This document shows positions 27,035 to 34,845 of a stretch of DNA of 64,000 nt, piece after piece. Position 1 is the stretch's first letter. Each line of letters begins with the position of its first letter. Source of the stretch: Sideroxydans sp. (GTDB lineage: Bacteria > Pseudomonadota > Gammaproteobacteria > Burkholderiales > Gallionellaceae). The notes beneath the pieces are model-generated. The model saw nothing but the letters and a program-made list of their open reading frames with translations. It did not search any database and was not told where the DNA came from. Location: NCBI GenBank assembly GCA_028710605.1, contig JAQTTU010000011.1, forward strand, positions 1-64,000, written 5' to 3'. The position numbers were made by a program, and so were the translations under genes.

Positions 27035-28864
27035 TCAGCCGGGCAGCTTGAACACGCGCACCGTCGCCAGAAGCTGTTTGGCGTATTCCACCAGACTGTC
27101 GGTGTTGCTGGATTGGTCTTTCAGCTTTTCACTGGTCATTTCGCTGCTGATTTTGAGCACCGCAGCCAGCTCGATCAATTCCTGTCCGGTCTTGGCCTGC
27201 TCTTCCGAGTTGTTCGCGATCTGCCGCACCGAAGCCACCAGTTCGGCGGTGTTGTGCTGGGTTTGCTGCATCTGTTGCCCCGCTTGTTCGGCCAGGCGGG
27301 TGCCTTCGACGATCTGCGAGATCGCGTCGTTCATGGTATTCACCGTGTCCGCCGTTTCGACCTGGATGTTGTTGACCAGCGCGGCGATCTGCTGCGTGGC
27401 CTGGCGCGAGTTTTCCGCCAAGCGCTGCACTTCGTCCGCCACCACCGCGAAGCCGCGACCCGCTTCACCGGCTGAGGCCGCGTGCATACTCGCGTTCAGC
27501 GCCAGAATGTGGGTACGTTCGGCAATCACATTAATCAGGTTCACCGCGCCGGAAATTTCCTGCGAACGTTCGCCCAAGCGCTTGATCCGTTTTTCCGTTT
27601 CGCGGATCACGTCGCGCGTGTTGTTAATGCCGGTGACGGTATTGTTCACCGAGGTCAGCGCCAGCTGGGTTGATTTGATGGCAACGTCCGCCACGAGGTT
27701 ACATTGCTGCGCCAGCTTGGCGATCTCGCCCAGCGAACGCGCCGTGGCGGAGAGCGTCTGCGCGGTATGCTCCACTTCGCCGCGTTCTTCCTCCGCCGTT
27801 TGCATCATGCCCGTTGCTTGCTGCTGCACTTTCAGCGAAGCCGAAGTCACATCCGCCGAAATGTTCGACACGTCCAGCATCACCTTGGCGGTTTCGCTTG
27901 AAAACAGGTTCAACGCGTCCGACACCGCGCCCGTCACGTCTTCGGAAACCGGCACCTTCACCGTCAAATCTTTTCTGGCAAGCTGGGCCACCGCGCGCAA
28001 CAGCACCAGCACCGAGTCGTTGAGCTGTTCGTTTTCCTTCTCGATCTTGGCCAATGTCGCCACGCGGCTGTCCAGCAGTTCGTTGAACGCCTTGGACAAG
28101 TCCACCAGTTCGTCGTTGCCCGCGATCTGGGCGCGCACATCGAAGTCGCCCTTGTTGATGTCGTTAACCGTCTTCTGGAACGAAGCCAGATTGCGAATAA
28201 TGCCGCGCGCAATATACAGGCTCAGCAACACCAGCAGCGGCAAGGACAACCCAAGCGCTGCCATAGTCTGCCATCTGGAGGCACTTTCCTTTGCGGCCAC
28301 TTCCTGAGTCGCCGTTTCGGACGCTTTAACGGAGAAGCTCACGATGTCTTGCGACAGTTTGTCCAGCGCGACCGACGTGGCGCGGTCAACGCCGCGCACC
28401 AGCTTATCCACTTCCTGACCCGCAGTGGCATGGGTGCGGTTGTAATTCTTCAGCGCTTCGAGATAAGTGCCGTGCAGTTCCACGTGTGCCGCGAGCAGGG
28501 TGTCAATGTTCTTGGTATCCAAGCCCAGCTCCGCCGCCTGTTTGCGCATGTCCGACAAACCCAAGCCCACATCGGCGGAACGCTTTTCGAAGGCATCGTA
28601 ATATTTGGCATACAAGTCGGGATCATTGCCGCGCAACAGAATGTCCTTCCATTCCTGCACTTCGCGCTGGAAGTTGGTTTGCACCTTGCGCAACGAATCC
28701 ATCAGCTTGAGCACTTTGCCGTCCGTGCTCACCGTGCTGGTCGCCTGAGTCGCCAGCCCGTTCACAGAAAAGATGGATGCCACTCCGACGAAGACGAGAA
28801 ATACTAGGCCGATAATCGCCAGCAACGCGATCTTGGCCTTGATGGTAAAACGGTTAGCTTTCAT
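27035..28864 (-). CDS. pilJ: Methyl-accepting chemotaxis receptor PilJ
   Basis: The 609-aa receptor of the Chp system. TM1 lies at about 10-33, a periplasmic PilJ-type helical region follows to about 200, then TM2 (about 203-220), HAMP and a cytoplasmic signalling domain. The hairpin tip is IAERTHILALNASMHAASAGEAGRGFAVVADEV in outline, the standard MCP core. In Pseudomonas PilJ senses pilus/pilin status. 165 bp separate it from chpA, with no gene there. Confidence 0.9.
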   Translation of the reverse strand: MKANRFTIKAKIALLAIIGLVFLVFVGVASIFSVNGLATQATSTVSTDGKVLKLMDSLRKVQTNFQREVQEWKDILLRGNDPDLYAKYYDAFEKRSADVGLGLSDMRKQAAELGLDTKNIDTLLAAHVELHGTYLEALKNYNRTHATAGQEVDKLVRGVDRATSVALDKLSQDIVSFSVKASETATQEVAAKESASRWQTMAALGLSLPLLVLLSLYIARGIIRNLASFQKTVNDINKGDFDVRAQIAGNDELVDLSKAFNELLDSRVATLAKIEKENEQLNDSVLVLLRAVAQLARKDLTVKVPVSEDVTGAVSDALNLFSSETAKVMLDVSNISADVTSASLKVQQQATGMMQTAEEERGEVEHTAQTLSATARSLGEIAKLAQQCNLVADVAIKSTQLALTSVNNTVTGINNTRDVIRETEKRIKRLGERSQEISGAVNLINVIAERTHILALNASMHAASAGEAGRGFAVVADEVQRLAENSRQATQQIAALVNNIQVETADTVNTMNDAISQIVEGTRLAEQAGQQMQQTQHNTAELVASVRQIANNSEEQAKTGQELIELAAVLKISSEMTSEKLKDQSSNTDSLVEYAKQLLATVRVFKLPG

Positions 28865-28904
28865 GTGCAGCCCCCTCTTGTTTTAATTTAACTTCCTGTC
28901 GTGA

Positions 28905-29441
28905 TCAACGGATGTCACGGCACACTTCATCGAAAAACGAGCCGTGGTCAAATTCCAGCCAAACCGTTTCGTCCTGCACGAAACCGGCAGACACGTGTTT
29001 TCGCAATGTCTCGGGCAATTGCGGCAGATTGGTCAACGGGCGCAAGGCCAACAATGCCGTGGGATAACCTTCGATTTTCACCCCCACCGCCAATTCGCCC
29101 TGGCCGAACACCAGCACCAGATTTCCGCTGCGGCGCGAACCTGTGCCGAGCAGGTCGCCGAGTTCGTATAACGGCACCAGATTGCCGCGCAAATTGATCA
29201 GTCCCAGAAACCCCGGCGGTGTTCCCGGCAGCGTGGCGATGACGGGCATGGCCAGCACTTCGCTACCCGCGTCCGGGTCGATCAGCAGCCCCAGGTCGCC
29301 GACGCGAAAACCGTAGCGCGCGCGCACTTCCTTGCGCACTTCTCCGCCAGCTGCAAGGTGCGCGCCCTCGGGCGGCTCAAATTGCGCCAAGGCTGCGCTT
29401 GGCGGCATCCATCCGGTTTCCGGGGTGTCTGGCTGATCCAT
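28905..29441 (-). CDS. pilI: CheW-type adaptor PilI
   Basis: The 178-aa CheW-domain protein links PilJ to the kinase. YGFRVGDLGLLIDPDAGSEV near 43-62 begins the domain, and GFLGLINLRGNLVPLYELGD carries the NLRG loop that binds receptor and kinase. It stands between pilH (14 bp) and pilJ (40 bp) on the same strand. Confidence 0.88.
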   Translation of the reverse strand: MDQPDTPETGWMPPSAALAQFEPPEGAHLAAGGEVRKEVRARYGFRVGDLGLLIDPDAGSEVLAMPVIATLPGTPPGFLGLINLRGNLVPLYELGDLLGTGSRRSGNLVLVFGQGELAVGVKIEGYPTALLALRPLTNLPQLPETLRKHVSAGFVQDETVWLEFDHGSFFDEVCRDIR

Positions 29442-29455
29442 GAGAACTGATTGGA

Positions 29456-29818
29456 TCAGGTCAGATTTTTCAGCTGATCAATGATCTGGTCGGCAGTGTA
29501 AGGCTTGCTTACATGGCCTTTCGCCCCTTGCAACTCGCCCCAGACCTTGTCGGCTTTTTGCCCCTTGCTGGTGACGAATACAATCGGGATGGCTTTGGTA
29601 TCGCCGTCCGCAGCCAGAAGGCGGCAGGCTTCGTATCCGTCCATGTCCGACATCACCACATCCAGAAAAATGATGGTTGGCTTCTCGGACTTGGCCTTGG
29701 CGATAGCTTCAGTGCCGCTCGTTGCGGTAACGACGATACAACCGGCATCGCTCAATACGGCCTTGATATTGGCCAGGTCTGCTGCGGAATCATCAACTAC
29801 CAGTGCTTTCTTTGCCAT
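29456..29818 (-). CDS. pilH: Response regulator PilH
   Basis: A 120-aa single receiver domain. VVDDS (7-11) forms the acidic pocket, Asp near 53 in FLDVVMSDMDGYE is the phosphorylation site, and Lys near 104 in VSKPYT completes the site. With no output domain it acts on pilus retraction control or as a phosphate sink, as in Pseudomonas. Confidence 0.9.
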   Translation of the reverse strand: MAKKALVVDDSAADLANIKAVLSDAGCIVVTATSGTEAIAKAKSEKPTIIFLDVVMSDMDGYEACRLLAADGDTKAIPIVFVTSKGQKADKVWGELQGAKGHVSKPYTADQIIDQLKNLT

Positions 29819-29902
29819 TTGTTCTTACCTCCAAAGCTGATTAAAAATACGTCTCATTTGTTGCCTGCGATTCCGTTTTGCGCTACGACTGCCTATCGGG
29901 GC

Positions 29903-30667
29903 TCAAACATATTTGCCGACAGTCTCGCGAAACTCCTTGTAGTCCACCGGCTTGGTCAGATAGCTGCTGCAACCCACCAGTGTTCCTCGTACCCGGTCGA
30001 ACGGGGAAGATTTGCTGGTCAGCATAATCACCGGGATTTGTTTGGTTCTCTGGTTTTTCCTGATGTCTTTGCACACCTGGTAGCCGCCCGCCCCCGGCAA
30101 CACCACATCCAGAAAAATCATGTCGTATGCATTCTGTTCAAGCAATTCCAAACCGCGCTCCCCGGTTTCAGCCAGATCCGCCTGAATGTTCAAATTGCGC
30201 AACTCTAGTTCAAGCTGCTTGCACACCGTCGGACTATCATCAACCACCAGCGCCCGCCGCGCCGAGGTATTGGCAGGCATCGCTGTTGCCTGTGATAAAA
30301 CCGGTTTTTTCCAGACCTGCGCCGATTCGCGCAGCCCGTTGGAAATACGATCGAGTAAGGCCAGCACTTTGGACGGACCGATAGGACGCAACAAAAAGGG
30401 CTGATTGAGATCGGCGGGTTGCTCTCTGGTATAGAGCACCATCACCGGGGGTCTTGGCATCACCGCCAGCGTGCGCCACTGGATGGTCGCATTGACATCG
30501 TCCACATTGACGATGACGATGTCGCTATTGGCGATTTCCAATTCCGTGTTCACCACGTAACAGCCGTGGGATCGCCCGCGCGTCATGCTGGCAATACTTT
30601 TCAATACATTTTCTTCCGGCTTTGTGAGTCCCAGCGCGCCAACCGTCACTATGCTGCCTTGTTCCAT
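29903..30667 (-). CDS. pilG: PilG-type response regulator with N-terminal pseudo-receiver
   Basis: A 254-aa protein. Residues about 135-254 are an active-looking receiver (VVDDSPTVCKQ, FLDVVLPGAGGYQ, TKPVD), matching PilG. Residues 1-115 look like a degenerate receiver: alternating strands, an IVIVNVDDVNAT segment where the acidic site should be, and LRPIGPSKVLALLDRI where a KP-loop would be. Ordinary PilG lacks this extension. First gene of the operon; its promoter was not identified. Confidence 0.8.
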   Translation of the reverse strand: MEQGSIVTVGALGLTKPEENVLKSIASMTRGRSHGCYVVNTELEIANSDIVIVNVDDVNATIQWRTLAVMPRPPVMVLYTREQPADLNQPFLLRPIGPSKVLALLDRISNGLRESAQVWKKPVLSQATAMPANTSARRALVVDDSPTVCKQLELELRNLNIQADLAETGERGLELLEQNAYDMIFLDVVLPGAGGYQVCKDIRKNQRTKQIPVIMLTSKSSPFDRVRGTLVGCSSYLTKPVDYKEFRETVGKYV

Positions 30668-30833
30668 AGCCCTTCCCTGACATTTCTGCGGTTAGTTGAC
30701 TCCGCTTGTAATGTTTTTATGCTATCAGCTTTTCTTTCGGCCGTGCAGTTTAGAACGCAAAACTGGTCTTTAAAGACCACATGGCATCTCTGCATATAAA
30801 GGGTTCGGCGAATATATTCGCACCCCGGAATTA

Positions 30834-30860
30834 CAAAAGGCTCCTTTGAGGAGCCTTTTG
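30834..30860 (-). terminator. Hairpin terminator after the peroxiredoxin gene
   Basis: The stem CAAAAGGCTCC/GGAGCCTTTTG with a 5-base loop lies 23 bp after the stop. The arms are near-perfect, and A/T tracts on both sides allow bidirectional use. Confidence 0.75.
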
Positions 30861-30882
30861 TCCCTGCCGCAAACCAAATTGC

Positions 30883-31482
30883 TTACAATTCCTTTGCGTG
30901 CGATGCCAGATATTTTGCTACGCCTTCCGTCGAAGCATTCATACCAGCCTTACCTTTACTCCAGCCAGCCGGGCAGACTTCGCCATGCTCTTCGGTGAAT
31001 TGCAGCGCATCGACCATGCGCAGCATTTCGTCGATGTTGCGACCCAGCGGCAGATTGTTCACTACCTGGTGTTGCACCACGCCCTTCTTGTCGATCAGGA
31101 AGGAGCCTCGGAATGCCACACCGCCGTCGGCTTCAACGTCGTAAGCTTTGGCGATTTCGTGCTTGATGTCGGCAACCAGCGTGTAGCGCACTTGGCCGAT
31201 GCCGCCTTTTTCAATCGGAGTGTTTTTCCAGGCCAGATGGGTGAATTGCGAGTCGATGGAGCAGCCGATCACTTCCACATTGCGCTTCTTGAATTCGTCC
31301 AGACGATGATCGAAGGCGATCAGCTCGGACGGACAAACGAAGGTGAAGTCCAGCGGGTAGAAGAACAGCACCGCATGCTTGCCTTTGGTGAGTTCGGAAA
31401 AAGTGACGGATTGGATTTCATTGTTGCCGAGAACGGCATTGGCGGTGAAATCCGGGGCTTGCTTACCTACGAGTACGGCCAT
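30883..31482 (-). CDS. Typical 2-Cys peroxiredoxin (AhpC/Prx1 type)
   Basis: A cytoplasmic peroxidase of 199 aa that reduces H2O2 and organic peroxides. The peroxidatic Cys50 is in DFTFVCPSE, the resolving Cys near 170 is in GEVCPAGW. The GGIG and C-terminal features suggest the over-oxidation-sensitive Prx1-type. It stands alone between the pil operon and hemerythrin 2. A reductase such as AhpF is not seen nearby. Confidence 0.94.
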   Translation of the reverse strand: MAVLVGKQAPDFTANAVLGNNEIQSVTFSELTKGKHAVLFFYPLDFTFVCPSELIAFDHRLDEFKKRNVEVIGCSIDSQFTHLAWKNTPIEKGGIGQVRYTLVADIKHEIAKAYDVEADGGVAFRGSFLIDKKGVVQHQVVNNLPLGRNIDEMLRMVDALQFTEEHGEVCPAGWSKGKAGMNASTEGVAKYLASHAKEL

Positions 31483-31737
31483 GTTGATCTCCTAATAAAT
31501 GGGGTTGAGCTTTTCTTGAGTGAAATGCTAGGGATTGAAATTTACCAGAAGCATCCCGACTGTCAACTAAATGATGCAAAAATAGTTGCGCCTTTTTGAC
31601 TCATTCGAATTCATGGCGTTGAATATGCCTCACAGTGGTGCAAGAAAACAAAGGGGGGGGCAATTCTCCCATTCAATTTAACGCATTCTTAACACTCATT
31701 TAAACAGAACCCCTACAATATCCAGGTCACAAAGCGG

Positions 31738-31753
31738 TGGCACGCTAATCGCT
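31738..31753 (+). promoter_or_regulatory. Sigma-54-like promoter of hemerythrin gene 2
   Basis: TGGCACGCTAATCGCT has a perfect -24 (TGGCACG), and GC 10 bp after GG, with TC instead of TT at -12. The position about 45 bp before ATG 31798 parallels gene 1. The rest of the 315-bp gap holds a run of eight or nine G's near 31653 and nothing else recognised. Confidence 0.6.
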
Positions 31754-31797
31754 TGGATAGCGCCATAATGCTCGGTCAACCAACCCGGAGGTGAGAT

Positions 31798-32298
31798 ATG
31801 TCAAACGATGATGAAGTGTTTTTTAAATGGTCGCCCGAATATAGCGTCCAGATCAAAACGATCGACGACCAGCACAAAGTGCTGGTCGATATTCTCAATC
31901 GGCTGTTCGTCGCGGTATCCAAGCGCGAAGGCGATAAAGCCATTGCCGGAATACTGGATGCGCTGATGAGCTACACCCAGAAACACTTCTCGCTGGAAGA
32001 ACGCCTGATGTATCAGGCGCATTACCCCGACCTCGAAGCGCACATGGAAGAGCATCGCAAGCTGATCGAAAAGCTCGACATGCTTTCCAAAAAATACCTG
32101 CTGGAAGACAAACCCATATATTTTGAAATGCTGAGCTTCCTCAAGACCTGGCTCAGGGAACACATCATGGGCGTGGACCAGCGCTACAGCGCCGCATTGA
32201 GAGATGTCGGCTTCTCGGCTGAAGCATGGGAACAAGAGGCCACCGCAGAATTCGCGGTCATGTCGGAATCCAAAAAGTGGTGGGAACTCTGGAAATAG
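31798..32298 (+). CDS. Bacteriohemerythrin 2
   Basis: A 166-aa paralogue of the protein at 22093, about three quarters identical over its length, with the same ligand pattern (His25, HxxxE, HxxxH, HxxxxD). Its start follows GGAGGTGAG. The two genes share orientation, tail motif (KKWWELWK here) and promoter type, so they are a recent duplication now separated by 9 kb of chemosensory and peroxiredoxin genes. Confidence 0.93.
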   Translation: MSNDDEVFFKWSPEYSVQIKTIDDQHKVLVDILNRLFVAVSKREGDKAIAGILDALMSYTQKHFSLEERLMYQAHYPDLEAHMEEHRKLIEKLDMLSKKYLLEDKPIYFEMLSFLKTWLREHIMGVDQRYSAALRDVGFSAEAWEQEATAEFAVMSESKKWWELWK

Positions 32299-32304
32299 CC
32301 CGGT

Positions 32305-34155
32305 TTAAACCTGCTCCATCATCGCTGTCGCGCTGAACTGAATGCGGTGCAGTTGCGCGTAAACACCGCCCTGCGCCAGCAATTCTGCATGCGTGCCGGT
32401 TTCGACGATCTGGCCTTTTTGCAGCACCACGATGCGATCCGCTTTCTCGATAGTGGAAAGCCGGTGCGCGATCACCAGCGTGGTGGGCCCGCGACGCGGT
32501 GGTGCGGAGTCCTCCGGTGCGGGAGCGAGCCCATCGCACCCCCTCCCGCAATCGGCCGACTCCGTCGGTAACGTGTCGGAGGTGCGTCCTTGCATCAAGG
32601 TCTCCAGCGCCGCCTGCACGTAACGTTCCGATTCGCTGTCCAGCGCGGAAGTCGCCTCATCCAGAATCAATATCGGCGCGTCTTTGAGAATGGCGCGCGC
32701 AATGGCGATGCGCTGGCGTTGTCCGCCGGATAAGCGCACGCCTTTTTCCCCCACCAGCGTCTGCAAACCCTGCGGCAAGTCGCGGATGAATTCCATGGCA
32801 TGCGCTGCGGTTGCGGCGGCGATGATCTCTGCCTCCGGCACTTCGCGCATCTGCCCGTAGGCGATGTTGGCGGCGATGGTGTCGTTGAACAGCACCACTT
32901 CCTGACTCACCAGCGCGATGTTGGCGCGCAAACTGGCCAGCGTGACATCGGCCAGATCGTGCCCGTCCAGCGTGATTCGTCCCGCAGTCGGCAAATAGAA
33001 TCGCGGCAACAGATTGGCCATCGTGCTTTTGCCGCTGCCGGATGCGCCGACTAGCGCCACGGATTGTCCGGCGGGTATATCCAGACAAATATCGTTCAGC
33101 GCCAACCTGTCATCTTCCTGATACGACAGGCTGATGTGCTCGAACGCCAGCGCGCCCGTGGCACGCGGCATCACTTTTTTCCCGGTGTCGGTTTCGCTCG
33201 GCGTGTCGATCAGTTCAAACACGCTCTCCGCCGCCGCCAGGCCGCGCTGCACGAATTCGTTAATGCTGGTGATGCGCTTGATCGGCGTGGTCAGCATCAG
33301 CATGGCGGTGACAAACGACAGAAAACTGCCGACCGTGGTGGCATCGCTTTTGGCCTGGTTGATGGCCAGATAGATCACCAGCGACAGCGCGATCGCCGCC
33401 ACCATCTGCACGATGGGCACGTTGGCCACCGCCGCCGTCGCCTGCTTCATCATGTGACGGCGCACCCAGTTGATCTCTTCGCCGAAACGCTCCCGCTCAT
33501 AACGCTGCCCGCCGAACAGTTTGACCACTTTGTGCGCGGTGACGCTTTCTTCGATGACCTGCGTGATGCTGCCCATGGCTTTCTGCGTGTCGCGGCTGGC
33601 GCTGCGCAAGCGTCTGTTGATGGTCTGAATGACCCATGCCACGATGGGTGCGATAGTGAGCGACAGCAGCGTCAGTTTCCAGTCCAGATAAAACAGCCAA
33701 CCGAGCAAACCCAGAATGACGATGGAATCGCGGATGGCGATGGTCACCACGTTGGTGGCAGCGGCGGTCACGTTGGTGACATCGTAGGTGAGCTTGGAAA
33801 TGAGCGAGCCGGTGGCGTGATCGTCGTAATAGCGCGTGGGCAACGACAGCAGCTTGGCAAACATCTCTGCGCGCAAATCCATCACCACTTTGTTGCTCAC
33901 CCAATGGATGGCATACGAGCCGAAGAAACCCGCCAGGCCGCGCACGAAGAAGATCACCAGAATCAGGATTGGCGCCCAATGCATCACTGCACTGTCCTGA
34001 TTGACGAATGTGCCGTCGATAAAGGGTTTCAGCAGCGCGGGCAGCAACGGCTCGGTCGCCGCACCCACCACCATACCAAGAATCGAGACTGCAAACACCC
34101 GCCAATGGGGGCGGACGTAGCGCAGCAAGCGCAGATACAGTTGGGCGCTAGTCAT
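32305..34155 (-). CDS. msbA: Lipid A export ATP-binding/permease protein MsbA
   Basis: An ABC exporter that flips lipid A-core across the inner membrane. The 616-aa half-transporter has six membrane segments (about 20-320) and a C-terminal ATPase with Walker A GASGSGKS, signature LSGGQRQRIAIARA and Walker B ILILDEATSALDSE. About 33 extra residues (SDTLPTESADCGRGCDGLAP and onward) lie between LMQGRT and the H-loop TTLVIAHRLST, where relatives have none. The reading frame is intact. Normal family length is about 580, so the insertion accounts for the excess. Confidence 0.9.
   Translation of the reverse strand: MTSAQLYLRLLRYVRPHWRVFAVSILGMVVGAATEPLLPALLKPFIDGTFVNQDSAVMHWAPILILVIFFVRGLAGFFGSYAIHWVSNKVVMDLRAEMFAKLLSLPTRYYDDHATGSLISKLTYDVTNVTAAATNVVTIAIRDSIVILGLLGWLFYLDWKLTLLSLTIAPIVAWVIQTINRRLRSASRDTQKAMGSITQVIEESVTAHKVVKLFGGQRYERERFGEEINWVRRHMMKQATAAVANVPIVQMVAAIALSLVIYLAINQAKSDATTVGSFLSFVTAMLMLTTPIKRITSINEFVQRGLAAAESVFELIDTPSETDTGKKVMPRATGALAFEHISLSYQEDDRLALNDICLDIPAGQSVALVGASGSGKSTMANLLPRFYLPTAGRITLDGHDLADVTLASLRANIALVSQEVVLFNDTIAANIAYGQMREVPEAEIIAAATAAHAMEFIRDLPQGLQTLVGEKGVRLSGGQRQRIAIARAILKDAPILILDEATSALDSESERYVQAALETLMQGRTSDTLPTESADCGRGCDGLAPAPEDSAPPRRGPTTLVIAHRLSTIEKADRIVVLQKGQIVETGTHAELLAQGGVYAQLHRIQFSATAMMEQV
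32505..32564. repeat. Palindromic repeat inserted in frame in msbA
   Basis: Outer arms CGGAGTC/GACTCCG (32505-32511, 32558-32564) and inner arms TGCGGGAG/CTCCCGCA (32518-32525, 32543-32550) give a two-step hairpin. The inserted block as judged from the protein spans about 32485-32583. Confidence 0.8.
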
Positions 34156-34179
34156 TCAGAATGGTGCGACAGATCAAAA

Positions 34180-34767
34180 TCAGGCCGCATCTTTTTCCTG
34201 GCGATGTTTGTTTTCAAGCAGCGCATACACCATCTGCCCGCTCACCGCGACCCCGATATACAGCACGGCCACCGAGACATACGAGCCAAAATATTGCGCC
34301 ACGCCGGACACATAATCGACCACGCTCATGCTGTCGAAATAACCCGCGAGCAGATAGAAACTCACGTTGGCGATAACAAAGGCCGCGCTGCCTGCGACCA
34401 CTGCCGCTGCCAACAAACCGGCAAATCCTTTGAGCGTAAGATCGTGGCGCGGCGCATACCAGCGCCCGACGAACCACAGCGCGCCGTAGGCAACAACCAG
34501 AAACGAATACGCCGAAGTCACGCACCAGCCGCTCACGCCGCTGTAATTGATCGCGTAGAAATCCACCAGCGCCGCTTCCAGCAACAACAGCGCCAATACC
34601 GGCAGCGCACCGCGCGCGCGCCCGAGAAACAAGCCGCCCAGAAAAAATACCGCGTAAGACGCATCGGGCAAACTCAGCGCCGAGCCGAAATGGTTGTAGC
34701 GCGTCGCGGCCATCAGCAGCGCCAGCGCCGCAGCGATCCAGAATGATTTGTTTTGCAGCATGTTCAT
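34180..34767 (-). CDS. btuM: Vitamin B12 transporter BtuM (solitary ECF S-component type)
   Basis: A 195-aa protein with six predicted membrane segments. It matches the BtuM family, cobalamin importers first studied in Thiobacillus denitrificans, which work without an ECF module and decyanate B12 through one conserved cysteine near residue 80. Here the sole comparable cysteine is Cys82 in SGWCVTSAYSF. Its position directly downstream of riboswitch-controlled btuB supports the assignment. It would carry B12 over the inner membrane after BtuB brings it through the outer one. Confidence 0.78.
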   Translation of the reverse strand: MNMLQNKSFWIAAALALLMAATRYNHFGSALSLPDASYAVFFLGGLFLGRARGALPVLALLLLEAALVDFYAINYSGVSGWCVTSAYSFLVVAYGALWFVGRWYAPRHDLTLKGFAGLLAAAVVAGSAAFVIANVSFYLLAGYFDSMSVVDYVSGVAQYFGSYVSVAVLYIGVAVSGQMVYALLENKHRQEKDAA

Positions 34768-34845
34768 ATTGTTCTCCCGTGTTTCCCGCTAGTTTTCACC
34801 GGCGGGAACTTTAACAGAAACGGCGTTATTCCGCCGCGCGCATTG

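Noticed and set aside
33064-34746. 560-aa plus-strand frame across msbA and btuM
   Set aside because: Spans two well-supported minus-strand genes and has His/Arg/Gln-rich shadow composition.
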